DNA from: Aquirufa ecclesiirivi
Lineage (GTDB): Bacteria > Bacteroidota > Bacteroidia > Cytophagales > Spirosomataceae
Direction: 5' to 3'
Assembly: GCF_011250515.1 (NCBI RefSeq)
Contig: NZ_JAANOP010000002.1
Coordinates: 248,001-312,000 of the forward strand
DNA length: 64,000 nucleotides
Positions 43,839 through 53,585 of the stretch are shown in pieces. The first letter of the stretch is position 1. Every line of letters starts with the position of its first letter. The position numbers and the translations under genes were made by a program. The notes beneath the pieces were generated by a model. It worked only from the letters and a program-made list of their open reading frames with translations, did no database searches and was not told where the DNA came from.

Positions 43839-45982
43839 TATCTCAGGTATCGCTCAAAAAACTCATACGTTCTTAACATCTGGTCCAAACGCTGGCGGTT
43901 ATTACCTGCACGAGTAATTTCATGGGTTGCACCGGGGTGACGAACATATTCAACATCACGCCCCATCACTTTCAAGCTTTTATACAACATTTCTGATTGA
44001 ATTACCCCCGTTCTCAGATCTTGTTCTCCATGAAATATGATCAAAGGGGTTCGGATGTTCTGCACATATGTCAAAGGTGATTCTTTATCTAAAATAGTCC
44101 TTGCTTGCTTTTCCCAAGGATATCCTCCAAAATAATTAGGAACTAATCGCCATGCATTTCCTTCTCCAAAAAAGGTTGATAGCTCATATACCCCCCGTTG
44201 AGAACAAGCCGCTTTAAATCGATTGGTATGCCCTAACATGTAAGAAACTAGGTAGCCAGCGTAAGATCCGCCGGTAACAGCTAATTTTGATGTATCTGCC
44301 CAACCTTCTGAAATGCATAAATCTAATGCTTGCATCACGTCAGACATAGGCCCTTGGCCCCAATCTTTCACATTAGCTCCCATAAACTCCGTTCCATATC
44401 CACCACTACCTCGCGGATTGGAATATACAATACCATATCCTTTGGCCGCAAAATATTGATATTCATGCCACATGCTAGCTTCTCCCGTTCCCCACATGGC
44501 TGTTGGGCCACCATGAATTTCTAACAATAATGGATACTTTGTATTTGATTGGAAATTACTGGGTTTCATGACCCAATAATCAACAACCAAGCCTTTACTA
44601 TTTTTGAATGTCTTTTTGCTGGCTAAACTAATGACTTTATCTTTTAGCCAAACCGTGTTAAACTCAGTCAAGGCATTATCCCTTGGATTGGATTTAGTCG
44701 AAAAGTATAATTCCGATGGGTTCGTAATTTTTGTTTTAGCATAAATAAACTGTCCATCTTTCTGATCAAAACCAAGCACACCCTCATCCGATGAACTTAA
44801 AGACTTCAATTTCCCTTGGGCAATATCGTATTCAAAAAGAGGAACTCCTCCATGATCTTGCGCACTAAAGTATAAAGTGGTTTCATCTTTTGACCATGAC
44901 CATTGTGTAATAATTCGATCCAAAGGAATGATTTTTTGGTAATAGGCTACTGGGTTTAATGCTATAATTTTGGCAACTGGACTAGGAATTCCACCTACTT
45001 TTAGTTCAAAGAAAGCCAAATATTTACCATTAGGTGAAACAGAAATATTGGAATAACGGTAGCCCGGTTTTTCAACTAAAGTTTGAAAAGTATTGGCTAC
45101 AGCATCATAAATAGCAATGGTATTATCCAAAACCTTATCAGGATGTCGTAACGTATCAGCCGGCATACATACAACAAAGCTTTTACCTGTTGTTAGCTCT
45201 TTCATTTCATCTATCCTTCTAAATGGATTCGCGAGTAATTCGGGTTTTGTATTTCCTAAAACAGAAGTTTTAAAGAATGCAGGAACGGACAATTCTCCCG
45301 TAGTCGTACTTTCTTCCTGAAAGTCGAGCTGGTTAATAACTTTCGCTTTTTTATCTTTTTCATTTTGAAATAAATAAGCTCTTATTTCCTCGATATTCCC
45401 ATCTGGATTTGCCTTGATGGATTTCTTTTGAAAGTTTGACCAATTATAACCTGGTTTTTCAAGTGTCCATGAAGGAATCCAAGAACGCTTATTGTACAAC
45501 GTGTCCACCAAGAATTCCTTAACTGAAAGTTCTGAACTAAAAAAGATACTAGATCCATCCTTCGACCATTCAGGAGCAGAAACTCCGTAAGGAATAGAAG
45601 TAATGGGATAGGCCTCTCCTCCATTCAAAGGCAATATGAATAGCTGAGGTTTATCACCTAAAAGCCTAACAAAGCTAATGTACTGACCATCGGGACTCCA
45701 AGAGGCAGAAGAAACCGACAATTTACCAGAGGTCAAAGCTCGAGATTCCTTACTGGTTAAATCGCCCAAATACAAATGGTTTTGGTAAGCGAATTCTCCT
45801 TTTTTATCCAGATCTTCCACGATGGACTTAAGCAAATAAATATACTTTTTGCCATCGGGTGAAAATTGTGGTTGAGAAACCGTTTTAATTTTCAATAAAT
45901 CAGTTAATTCAATTTTCTTACTTTGGGAATTGGCTGAAAAACAAGCCAATAATATCAAAATGAGCGTTAATAGTTTTTTCAT
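43838..45982 (-). CDS. S9 family peptidase (prolyl oligopeptidase-type)
   Basis: A 714-residue exported serine peptidase with a signal peptide (MKKLLTLILILLACFSANSQ). The first ~430 residues form a beta-propeller with TolB/WD40-like repeats (SPDGKKYIYLLKS, SWSPDGQYISFVRLLG, SVSPNGKYLAFFEL). The C-terminal alpha/beta-hydrolase domain has EIHGGPTAMWG, the nucleophile serine in AVTGGSYAGYLVSYML, the acid in FHGEQDLRTG and the histidine in RHPGATHEI. This is the acylaminoacyl-peptidase/DPP-like branch. It degrades short peptides in the periplasm. The stop codon lies in the repeat tract. Confidence 0.94.
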   Translation of the reverse strand: MKKLLTLILILLACFSANSQSKKIELTDLLKIKTVSQPQFSPDGKKYIYLLKSIVEDLDKKGEFAYQNHLYLGDLTSKESRALTSGKLSVSSASWSPDGQYISFVRLLGDKPQLFILPLNGGEAYPITSIPYGVSAPEWSKDGSSIFFSSELSVKEFLVDTLYNKRSWIPSWTLEKPGYNWSNFQKKSIKANPDGNIEEIRAYLFQNEKDKKAKVINQLDFQEESTTTGELSVPAFFKTSVLGNTKPELLANPFRRIDEMKELTTGKSFVVCMPADTLRHPDKVLDNTIAIYDAVANTFQTLVEKPGYRYSNISVSPNGKYLAFFELKVGGIPSPVAKIIALNPVAYYQKIIPLDRIITQWSWSKDETTLYFSAQDHGGVPLFEYDIAQGKLKSLSSSDEGVLGFDQKDGQFIYAKTKITNPSELYFSTKSNPRDNALTEFNTVWLKDKVISLASKKTFKNSKGLVVDYWVMKPSNFQSNTKYPLLLEIHGGPTAMWGTGEASMWHEYQYFAAKGYGIVYSNPRGSGGYGTEFMGANVKDWGQGPMSDVMQALDLCISEGWADTSKLAVTGGSYAGYLVSYMLGHTNRFKAACSQRGVYELSTFFGEGNAWRLVPNYFGGYPWEKQARTILDKESPLTYVQNIRTPLIIFHGEQDLRTGVIQSEMLYKSLKVMGRDVEYVRHPGATHEITRAGNNRQRLDQMLRTYEFFERYLR

Positions 45983-45992
45983 ATTTGTTGAT

Positions 45993-46490
45993 TTAATAAT
46001 ATAATCCTTTCCATTTTATTTGTTGAATTGCCTGCTCTTCATGTGCTTTTAAAGATTCTAATTCTGGAATTTCTATTAAATGCTCTATGCCTATGTATTG
46101 TTTTGAAAAATTAGACAAAATTTCATCAAAGACTAATTCTACACGAGCAACATGGTAAGCTGATGTAATAATAACTAAAGATTTTACAGGGTAATCAACT
46201 AATACACATTTACTTTTTACGGCATCATCCACCGTATTGGCAGATAAAGCCGAAGGTAAAAATGAATGTTCAGGAACTCCTTTGGACATTAACTTATTTT
46301 TCAATAAAGTAGAATGTGCCCAAGGACTGGTATTAAAATGTGCACCAAATCCACCTGTACATAAAATGGGTCTGGCTTTTTTTTGATACTCTTCCCAACA
46401 ATAATTGACACGATCTATGGCAATAGCACCTAATTGACCATCGGGTGAATTGGGAGAACCTAACACCAACAATACTTCTTGAAAGTTCAT
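45993..46490 (-). CDS. DUF218 / YdcF family protein (soluble)
   Basis: A 165-residue DUF218-domain protein without membrane segments. It has QEVLLVLGSPNSPDGQLGAIAIDRV at the start, PILCTGGFGAHFN, the family motif ANTVDDAVKSKCVLV and SLVIITSAYHVARVELVF. The start is the ATG at 46490. The frame extends to a TTG at 46541, but this would place the start upstream of a strong terminator hairpin (46497-46517) and add residues that do not fit the fold. The role is unknown, with relatives handling envelope precursors. It is 10 bases from the S9 peptidase gene downstream. Confidence 0.8.
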   Translation of the reverse strand: MNFQEVLLVLGSPNSPDGQLGAIAIDRVNYCWEEYQKKARPILCTGGFGAHFNTSPWAHSTLLKNKLMSKGVPEHSFLPSALSANTVDDAVKSKCVLVDYPVKSLVIITSAYHVARVELVFDEILSNFSKQYIGIEHLIEIPELESLKAHEEQAIQQIKWKGLYY

Positions 46491-46517
46491 AAAAAAAGGT
46501 CTCCAAATTGGAGACCT
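46491..46517 (-). terminator. Intrinsic terminator after leuB, abutting the next ATG
   Basis: AGGTCTCCAA (46497-46506) and TTGGAGACCT (46508-46517) form a perfect 10-bp stem around a single central base; in practice a slightly larger loop would open. Minus-strand transcripts then reach seven T residues (46491-46497), which touch the ATG of the DUF218 gene. It closes the leuCDAB operon. Confidence 0.85.
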
Positions 46518-46541
46518 AAATTTATTAAATAATGTGGCCAA

Positions 46542-47615
46542 TTAAAGCAATTTTAAAATTTCTTCTCCGATGGCATCAGTCCCTAAAATCATAGATGGAT
46601 CCGTGGTTTTATCGGCGATATCACGTGTACGGAAACCTTTCTTCAGAACTTGATCAATCGCTGAAATGATGGCTTCTGATTCTTCTTTCATACCAAAAGA
46701 AATATCCAATAATAAAGCAGCGGATAGAACAGATGCCATTGGATTGGCTAAACCTTTACCTGTGATATCATGAGCTGATCCGTGAATTGGTTCATAAACC
46801 CCCGTACCATCACCAATAGAAGCTGAAGCTAGCATTCCCATAGATCCTGCGATTTGAGAAGCTTCATCGGTCAAGATATCACCAAACAAATTTGCTGTTA
46901 CTACTACATCGAAACGCGTTGGCTCTTTAATTAAAATCATGGCCGTAGCATCCACAAATTGGTATTCTACTTCGATATCAGGGTACTCTAAAGCTAATTT
47001 TTGAATTTCTTCTCTCCATAAACGTGAAGATTCCAATACATTCGCCTTGTCTACTGAAACTAATTTTTTACGACGGGTTCTAGCAGCCTCAAAAGCTTTA
47101 CGACCAATTCGTTGCACTTCATAACGGCTATATTCAGCGACATCATAGGCTGTATCACCATTATTTTTACGTCCCTTTTCTCCAAAATAAATATCACCAG
47201 TTAATTCACGGAAGAACAAAATATCTGCTCCTTTAAGGATTTCTGGTTTTATACTAGAAGCTCCTAAAAGCTCATCAAATAACTTAATAGGGCGTAAATT
47301 GGCATATAAACCCAATTCCTTCCGCATTTTTAATAATCCTTGCTCTGGACGCACCTTTGCAGATGGATCATTGTCGTATTTTGGATGACCTACTGCTCCA
47401 AATAAAACGGCATCCGAATTTCTCATTTTTTCCAATGATTCAGCAGGAAGTGGATCTCCGGTAGCTTCAATAGCTACGTGACCAATTAAAGCTTCATCAT
47501 AAGTAAACTCATGATTAAATCGTACTGCAATTTTGTCTAAAACTTTTTTACCTACAGCGGTAACTTCCTGTCCAATTCCATCACCTGGAACAATTAAAAT
47601 ATGCTTCTTAGCCAT
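46542..47615 (-). CDS. leuB: 3-isopropylmalate dehydrogenase
   Basis: LeuB oxidises and decarboxylates 3-isopropylmalate to 2-oxoisocaproate with NAD+. This 357-residue beta-decarboxylating dehydrogenase shows LIVPGDGIGQEV (about 6-17), RPEQGLLKMRKELGLYANLRPI (about 89-110), FFRELTGDIYFGEKG (about 134-148), the cofactor/metal segment MILIKEPTRFDVVVTANLFGDILTDEASQIAGSMGML, and YEPIHGSAHDITGKGLANP (about 272-290). The Asp residues for Mg are in the DILTDE region. Last gene of leuCDAB; 18 bases after leuA. Confidence 0.95.
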   Translation of the reverse strand: MAKKHILIVPGDGIGQEVTAVGKKVLDKIAVRFNHEFTYDEALIGHVAIEATGDPLPAESLEKMRNSDAVLFGAVGHPKYDNDPSAKVRPEQGLLKMRKELGLYANLRPIKLFDELLGASSIKPEILKGADILFFRELTGDIYFGEKGRKNNGDTAYDVAEYSRYEVQRIGRKAFEAARTRRKKLVSVDKANVLESSRLWREEIQKLALEYPDIEVEYQFVDATAMILIKEPTRFDVVVTANLFGDILTDEASQIAGSMGMLASASIGDGTGVYEPIHGSAHDITGKGLANPMASVLSAALLLDISFGMKEESEAIISAIDQVLKKGFRTRDIADKTTDPSMILGTDAIGEEILKLL

Positions 47616-47633
47616 TTGTATTATTGTATGTTA

Positions 47634-49169
47634 CTAAATCAAATTCAACATTTTTTGGGTTGCCTTAATGGCTGAAACCGTTTGATCACAATCTAATCCA
47701 CGGGTAATTAACTCTTTACCTTGATGAGACCAAGTTATAATGGTTTCACACAGTGCATCAGAATCTCCTCCGGGCGGAATCCTAACTGCATAATCCTTCA
47801 GTTGTGGCAATTTCTTACCATTCTTTTGGAATATAATTTCCAAAGCATTCACAAAAGCATCATATTGACCATCCCCTTGGGCATGTTCTTCATAAACTTT
47901 TCCGTCGATGGAGATTTTCAAAGTTACAGAAGGGCGTAATTCTTTACTATGCGTTAACACATAATTCAATACTTGAACCCGTTCTTCGATGGTCGAACTA
48001 TCCAATACATCCGAAATGATATAAGGTAAGTCATTCGGAGTTACAACTTCTTTGCGATCTCCTAATTCAATAATACGCTGGGTTACTTTCTTCAAATCTT
48101 CATCTGAGAGTTGGATACCCAATTGCAATAAATTATTCTCAATATTGGCTTTACCACTAGTTTTACCTAGAGCATATTTACGCTCACGACCGAATCGTTC
48201 GGGCATTAAATCATTGTGATATAAATTATTCTTTTTATCACCATCTGCGTGAATTCCTGCGGTTTGAGTAAAAACATTTTCACCTACAACAGGCTTATTG
48301 GCTGGTATTCTGAAACCAGAAAAAGTCTCCACCAATTTACTTACAGAGTACAATGATTTCTCCTCAACTGAAACTTCAACCTCTTTTTGATAATCATTAA
48401 TCACGGCAATCACACTAGCTAAAGGAGCATTTCCCGCTCTTTCTCCCATGCCGTTCACTGTTAAATGAAGTCCATGAACTCCATTTCTAACCGCTTCTAA
48501 GGCATTGGCTGTTCCTAAATCATAATCATTGTGTGCATGAAAGTCGAAATGAACATGAGGGTAACGTGTAACTAATTCAGAAATAAAAGATGCTACTTCA
48601 GAAGGTATCAAAATGCCTAAGGTATCGGGCAACAAAATACGATCAACTGGTAATTGGCTCAAGAAATCAAGGTAGGAAATCACATAATCTTTTGAATTAC
48701 GCATTCCATTTGACCAATCTTCTAAATAGACATTTACTTTTAAGCCCTTAGAAATGGCAAGTCGGATAGTCGCTTCAACTTCACTAAAATGCTGTTCAGG
48801 TGTCTTTTTTAATTGAAACGTCAAATGATTTAAAGACCCTTTGGTCAATAAGTTCATCACTTTGGCACCAGCATCTAACATCCAGTTGACAGATGTTCCA
48901 CCATCCACAAAAGTCAATACTTCCACTTTATCCAAAAGACCATTTTTACTGGCCCATTCTGTGATTTTTTTCACAGCTTGAAATTCGCCTTCCGACACAC
49001 GTGCCGAGGCAATCTCAATGCGATCAACTTTTAATTCAGTTAATAGCAATTGAGCTATGGTTAATTTTTCACTAGCAGAAAAGGATACCCCACTGGTTTG
49101 TTCACCATCGCGAAGGGTGGTATCCATGATTTCAATATGACGTTTCAAGGAATTATCGATTGGAAGCAA
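47634..49169 (-). CDS. leuA: 2-isopropylmalate synthase-type enzyme with regulatory domain
   Basis: This HMGL-like TIM-barrel enzyme condenses acetyl-CoA with a 2-oxo acid. The active-site motif [19 protein letters not shown] is at about residues 13-31, with metal histidines in [19 protein letters not shown] and [13 protein letters not shown]. From about residue 380 a LeuA allosteric domain follows ([29 protein letters not shown]). Position in leuCDAB supports 2-isopropylmalate synthase; a citramalate synthase role cannot be excluded from sequence alone. No ATG precedes the active-site motif, so I use the TTG at 49169 (511 aa). A TTG at 49148, four bases after the leuD stop, is an equally good choice. 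Confidence 0.88.
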   Translation of the reverse strand: MLPIDNSLKRHIEIMDTTLRDGEQTSGVSFSASEKLTIAQLLLTELKVDRIEIASARVSEGEFQAVKKITEWASKNGLLDKVEVLTFVDGGTSVNWMLDAGAKVMNLLTKGSLNHLTFQLKKTPEQHFSEVEATIRLAISKGLKVNVYLEDWSNGMRNSKDYVISYLDFLSQLPVDRILLPDTLGILIPSEVASFISELVTRYPHVHFDFHAHNDYDLGTANALEAVRNGVHGLHLTVNGMGERAGNAPLASVIAVINDYQKEVEVSVEEKSLYSVSKLVETFSGFRIPANKPVVGENVFTQTAGIHADGDKKNNLYHNDLMPERFGRERKYALGKTSGKANIENNLLQLGIQLSDEDLKKVTQRIIELGDRKEVVTPNDLPYIISDVLDSSTIEERVQVLNYVLTHSKELRPSVTLKISIDGKVYEEHAQGDGQYDAFVNALEIIFQKNGKKLPQLKDYAVRIPPGGDSDALCETIITWSHQGKELITRGLDCDQTVSAIKATQKMLNLI

Positions 49170-49743
49170 AGGATACGATTTCGTCTTTCATAGCTTGTAA
49201 ATAATCTATGTCGTCAAAACCATTTAATAAATTATGTTTTTTATAACCGTTGATATCAAAACTTTCAGAAGCTCCGGTAGAAACAATGCTGATGCGTTGT
49301 TCTTCTAAATTCACTTCAAATTCTGCCTTAGGGTCATTTTCAATTGCTTCAAAAATGAGATGCAAAAACTCTGGACTTACTTGTACAGGTAAGATTCCTA
49401 CGTTAATGGCATTTCCACGAAAAATATCAGCAAAGAAAGAAGAAACCACACATCTAAATCCATAATCATAAATAGCCCAAGCGGCATGCTCACGGCTACT
49501 TCCTGAACCAAAATTCTTCCCTCCTACCAAAATCTTTCCTTGGTATGTTGGATTGTTCAATACGAAATCAGCTTTGGGTTGATCATTTTTATCGTATCTC
49601 CAATCTCTAAATAAATTATCTCCAAATCCTTTACGCTCCGTTGCTTTTAAGAAACGAGCTGGGATGATTTGATCTGTATCTACGTTCTCAATGGGTAATG
49701 GAACGGCAGAACTTTTTAATACACTAAAACTATCGTAAGCCAT
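49153..49743 (-). CDS. leuD: 3-isopropylmalate dehydratase small subunit
   Basis: LeuD is the swivelling domain of isopropylmalate isomerase and acts with LeuC. The 196-residue protein has [21 protein letters not shown] (about 14-34), the substrate-loop region [24 protein letters not shown] (about 73-96) and the conserved [24 protein letters not shown] (about 98-121). It follows leuC after 20 bases and its stop overlaps or abuts the start of leuA, depending on which TTG is used. Confidence 0.95.
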   Translation of the reverse strand: MAYDSFSVLKSSAVPLPIENVDTDQIIPARFLKATERKGFGDNLFRDWRYDKNDQPKADFVLNNPTYQGKILVGGKNFGSGSSREHAAWAIYDYGFRCVVSSFFADIFRGNAINVGILPVQVSPEFLHLIFEAIENDPKAEFEVNLEEQRISIVSTGASESFDINGYKKHNLLNGFDDIDYLQAMKDEIVSFASNR

Positions 49744-49763
49744 AATGGTCTAATTTAAACAAC

Positions 49764-51167
49764 TTATAAAAACTCTCTTGGGTCAGTAACCACACCGGTT
49801 ACGGCAGCCGCAGCAGCGACTAATGGACTAGCCAATAAGGTACGAGAACCTGGTCCTTGGCGTCCTTCAAAATTACGGTTGGAAGTACTTACAGCATATT
49901 TTCCAGCTGGAATTTTATCATCATTCATCGCTAAACATGCCGAACAACCTGGTTGACGTAATTCAAATCCTGCATCAGTCAGGATTTCAAAAATACCTTC
50001 GTCCTTAATTTGTTTTTCCACAATGTGTGAACCTGGTACAACCCAGGCCGTAACATGTTCTGCTTTTTTGCGACCTTTAATAATAGAAGCAAAGGCTCTG
50101 AAATCCTCGATGCGACCATTTGTGCAAGAACCAATAAACACATAGTCTACTTTCTTCCCAATCATGGCATCATCTTCGGCAAATCCCATATAATCTAAGG
50201 ATTTTTCATAAGTAGCGACACCACCTTCTACATCCGTGGCTTTTGGAATGTGCTTAGAAATACCCATGCCCATACCGGGATTAGTTCCATAGGTAATCAT
50301 GGGCTCAATATCCGATGCATTAAAATTGATTACCAGATCAAATACGGCACCATCATCTGTTTTTAGCGTTTTCCAATAAGCTAATTGCTTATCCCAATCA
50401 GCACCCTTAGGCGCTAATTCACGGCCATCTATATAGTCAAACGTTGTTTGGTCTGGAGCTATCATACCACCACGAGCACCCATTTCAATAGAAAGGTTAC
50501 AAACGGTCATTCTACCTTCCATGGACATATTTCTAAATACATCACCAGCGTATTCTACAAAATAACCTGTGGCACCAGAAGTTGATAATTTAGAAATGAT
50601 GTATAAAGCCACGTCTTTAGGTGTTACTCCTTTTCCTAGGGTACCATTGACGTTAATAATCATTTTCTTAGGCTTAGGCTGCATGATGCATTGCGATGAA
50701 AGCACCATTTCTACCTCAGATGTACCAATACCAAAGGCAATAGCACCAAAAGCACCATGCGTAGAAGTATGTGAATCTCCACAAACAATAGTCATACCCG
50801 GTAATGTAATACCATTTTCTGGCCCTACTACGTGAACGATACCATTTTTTGGATTTCCCAAACCCCAATGCGAAATACCATATTTACTTGTATTTTTCTC
50901 TAACTGTAACAACTGATTCGCAGATAAAGGATCCTCAACAGGTAAATGCTGGTTAATGGTTGGCGTATTATGATCTGCCGTAGCAAAAGTTTTTTCAGGA
51001 AATAATACACCGATACCTCGTGTCTCTAAACCTAAAAATGCAACAGGACTAGTTACTTCATGAATGAAGTGACGATCTATAAAAAAAACGTCTGGACCAT
51101 CTTCGATCTTACGAACGACATGAGAGTCCCAAACTTTATCAAAAAGGGTGCTGGGAGTTTTGCTCAT
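49764..51167 (-). CDS. leuC: 3-isopropylmalate dehydratase large subunit
   Basis: LeuC, an aconitase-family protein with a 4Fe-4S cluster, isomerises 2- to 3-isopropylmalate. The 467 residues show [11 protein letters not shown] at the start, [52 protein letters not shown], and the cluster cysteines in [15 protein letters not shown] (about 347-361) and [13 protein letters not shown] (about 406-418). [11 protein letters not shown] is near the C-terminus. It leads the operon; a promoter lies at 51204-51234. Confidence 0.96.
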   Translation of the reverse strand: MSKTPSTLFDKVWDSHVVRKIEDGPDVFFIDRHFIHEVTSPVAFLGLETRGIGVLFPEKTFATADHNTPTINQHLPVEDPLSANQLLQLEKNTSKYGISHWGLGNPKNGIVHVVGPENGITLPGMTIVCGDSHTSTHGAFGAIAFGIGTSEVEMVLSSQCIMQPKPKKMIINVNGTLGKGVTPKDVALYIISKLSTSGATGYFVEYAGDVFRNMSMEGRMTVCNLSIEMGARGGMIAPDQTTFDYIDGRELAPKGADWDKQLAYWKTLKTDDGAVFDLVINFNASDIEPMITYGTNPGMGMGISKHIPKATDVEGGVATYEKSLDYMGFAEDDAMIGKKVDYVFIGSCTNGRIEDFRAFASIIKGRKKAEHVTAWVVPGSHIVEKQIKDEGIFEILTDAGFELRQPGCSACLAMNDDKIPAGKYAVSTSNRNFEGRQGPGSRTLLASPLVAAAAAVTGVVTDPREFL

Positions 51168-51203
51168 TATAATAGAATTAAATAAATACCTAAATCAAGC
51201 TAC

Positions 51204-51234
51204 AAAAATGCTACTTTTTTCAGGAAATTCAAAG
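51204..51234 (-). promoter_or_regulatory. leuC: Putative leuC promoter
   Basis: On the minus strand TTTG (51231-51234), 19 bases, then CATTTTTG (51204-51211) fits TTTG/TAnnTTTG with one mismatch at the first -7 base. The predicted start is near 51198, about 30 bases before the ATG. A TTTGCCA/TGGCAAA inverted repeat (51258-51264 and 51274-51280) lies just upstream and may be an operator or the end signal of the GntR gene. Confidence 0.5.
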
Positions 51235-51287
51235 GTTTAATTGCTCAAAAGCAGAGATTTGCCATATAAAATTTGGCAAAAGATGAA

Positions 51288-52319
51288 CTATAAAGAGGCT
51301 CTTGAAATAAGACAGAAAGGATTTTCAATGTGTACTTTTGAATTTGTTTTAATGATTTCCGCTGCTGTTCTTCCCAATTGAGCAAAATCAGTGGACATGG
51401 TACTGATACCTTTAAACAACAACCTTTTTAATGGTGTTTCATTATAGGAAATTAAACCAACATCTTCACCAAGAATTAATTCCTTCTCCAATACCTTTTC
51501 CAATAACATAATTAAGTCGTCTTCCATCACGTTGATGTAGGCTTCACCCACAGCGGGTGTTATGGCACTAGCCGATGATACTATTTCCATATCAAAGGCG
51601 AAATCTCGGCAAAAATTAGTAAAACCAGTAACAATTTCTTGAGGATAATACGATGTATTGGGGAAAATCATTTTCAAAACATGGTATTTACTTAAATCAT
51701 CTTTTGCTTGAATTAAAGCGGAGTAAATATCTTTTTCAAAATTTTCATACACGGCCCCAAAATTTCCTTGAATACCTGGTATTAATTTATCCAATAAAAT
51801 CAATTTCTCTTTGGGTAATTGATTAATCAATTCTTTGGCACTTTGCTCTCCTTCCATAAAATGAGGAATAATCACAATATGAGAATAATCACGATCTCTT
51901 GATTGAATAATCTTTTTAAATAAGTTGAAATCGTTATTGTAGATATAGAAATCTATTGTGGCATTTTCACCCATGGCTTCCACAAAGGAATCATATACCA
52001 GTTTCTTGTGTCCGCTTAACTTATTGAACAACAAGAATATACGAAAATCTACTGGTAGCTTATCTATTTTAATAAAAAAACCTTTTCCTCTGACAGAATC
52101 AATTACTCCTTTGGATTTCAAATAGTTATAACCCTTCTCTACCGTTATGCGAGAGATATAGTATTCAAAACTAACTTCATTAATTGATGGTAAACTTTCC
52201 CCCTTTTTAATCCGCTTATTGCGAATACCTTCTATGATGGAATTAGCAAGCTGCTGGTATTTAGGAGTAGATGAAAACTCATCGATATGGATAACATCAA
52301 GAATATTAGAATGACTCAT
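51288..52319 (-). CDS. GntR-family transcriptional regulator with LacI-type sensor domain
   Basis: A 343-residue regulator. The first ~75 residues are a GntR winged helix (PKYQQLANSIIEGIRNKRI, GESLPSINEVSFEYYISRITVEKGYNYLKSKGVI and RGKGFFI). The remaining part is a periplasmic-binding-protein-like sensor (FRIFLLFNKLSGHKKLVYDSFVEAM, ILLDKLIPG, DVGLISYNETPLKRLL, TDFAQLGRTAAEII), as in AraR-type GntR/LacI hybrids that respond to sugars. Its ATG immediately follows the rhaT stop, so it is co-transcribed with the rhamnose transporter and probably controls it, with L-rhamnose or a derivative as inducer. That ligand is inferred from context. Confidence 0.9.
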   Translation of the reverse strand: MSHSNILDVIHIDEFSSTPKYQQLANSIIEGIRNKRIKKGESLPSINEVSFEYYISRITVEKGYNYLKSKGVIDSVRGKGFFIKIDKLPVDFRIFLLFNKLSGHKKLVYDSFVEAMGENATIDFYIYNNDFNLFKKIIQSRDRDYSHIVIIPHFMEGEQSAKELINQLPKEKLILLDKLIPGIQGNFGAVYENFEKDIYSALIQAKDDLSKYHVLKMIFPNTSYYPQEIVTGFTNFCRDFAFDMEIVSSASAITPAVGEAYINVMEDDLIMLLEKVLEKELILGEDVGLISYNETPLKRLLFKGISTMSTDFAQLGRTAAEIIKTNSKVHIENPFCLISRASL

Positions 52320-53369
52320 TTATAAAGAATTACCGATACCTACAATGATAACTGAGACCAAAATTACAACAATTCCTGCCATAACTGTCCTTAATGTTTG
52401 TTTTGAAACACCTTTCCATTCTTTGAAATACAGACCCCAGAAATTCGATGTTAAAATAATGGTAGCCATGTGTAAAATCCAAGAACTTGCCCCATTGCCC
52501 AATTTACTTTCACCCATTCCATAAAAGAAAAATTGAAGAAACCAGGTAGTACCTGCTACAGCTGCAAACGTATAATTTCTGCGTAATGGAGAATTGGTAT
52601 TTAAGTAATCGCCAAATGACTTATTGCTGTAATTTAAATACATGCACCAAATGAAATTGGTAGTAAATCCTCCCCAAAGTACTACGATGAAAATGACATT
52701 ATTTTGAAATAAAGGATCACAACCTTTAACAATAGCCTCATTGGCCATCAATTTACCTGCTTCTATCCCAAAATTAAAACAAGCACTTAATAAGCCTGAA
52801 ATGGTAGCGACAATTAAGCCTTTGACTAAATTGAACTCTTTGATACTTTCTTTTTTCTGTTCATCGGATAATTCATTTTCCTTCATCATACCTGCTTTTC
52901 CGCACAGATAAATACCGAAAATACACACCACTATTCCCAACAATACCAGTCTACCTCCCGTGCTACCAGCAATTTGAGAAAAGGTAATCCCTTCCATACC
53001 TGAAAACTCACGGTAAATTGGTGGCACTAAGGCTCCAAAAATGCTGCATAAACTCAAGGCAATGGACATTCCCAATGACATTCCCAAATAACGCATGGCT
53101 AAACCAAAGGTTAAACCACCTATTCCCCATAATACACCAAAGGCATAAGTCCAGAATAATGTACTTGAATTAGCTTGTTGAATAATTTGCATGAAATCAG
53201 GGATGGTCAAATAGGCCGCCACAAAAGGTACCAATATCCATGAAAACACACCCCCTACAATCCAAGCACTTTCCCAAGACCAAACTTCAATCTTTCTGTA
53301 AGGAATATAAAAACTACCTGAAGCGAAGCCTCCCAAACTGTGAAACAACAAACCTAATAATGAACCCAT
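52320..53369 (-). CDS. rhaT: L-rhamnose/proton symporter RhaT
   Basis: A 349-residue inner-membrane transporter of ten helices in the RhaT branch of the DMT superfamily. The family opening is visible in GLLFHSLGGFASGSFYIPYRKIEVWSWESAW (about 6-36), with GVLWGIGGLTFGLAMRYLGMSLGMSIALSLCSIFGALVPPI (about 78-118) in the middle and FNFGIEAGKLM, NFIWCMYLNY and TWFLQFFFYGMGESKLG later. It imports L-rhamnose with protons. The catabolic genes (rhaA, rhaB, rhaD) are not in this window. The 216-base region upstream to the divergent PQQ gene shows one -7-like TAAATTTG (53497-53504, minus strand) and no clear operator. Confidence 0.93.
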   Translation of the reverse strand: MGSLLGLLFHSLGGFASGSFYIPYRKIEVWSWESAWIVGGVFSWILVPFVAAYLTIPDFMQIIQQANSSTLFWTYAFGVLWGIGGLTFGLAMRYLGMSLGMSIALSLCSIFGALVPPIYREFSGMEGITFSQIAGSTGGRLVLLGIVVCIFGIYLCGKAGMMKENELSDEQKKESIKEFNLVKGLIVATISGLLSACFNFGIEAGKLMANEAIVKGCDPLFQNNVIFIVVLWGGFTTNFIWCMYLNYSNKSFGDYLNTNSPLRRNYTFAAVAGTTWFLQFFFYGMGESKLGNGASSWILHMATIILTSNFWGLYFKEWKGVSKQTLRTVMAGIVVILVSVIIVGIGNSL

Positions 53370-53585
53370 TTGATCTAATTATTATTAATTTAAAATTCTT
53401 TTCTTCTAAAGCCAAAGGTGAAACAATTCTAATCTCTGATCTTTTATATAAGCGCTATGTTTAACCATTTAATCAATCAAATCAGGAGTATTACCTCAAA
53501 TTTAGCTTGCTAATGTAACAGAAGTATTGATAAAAACAATTCAAGGCAGGCTAATGAAAGTACTATTTATTATTAAATTAAGCCT

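Noticed and set aside
53370-53585. Operator for the GntR regulator in the rhaT/PQQ intergenic region
   Set aside because: I found only short dyads such as AGCGCT and one isolated -7-like box; nothing strong enough to call.
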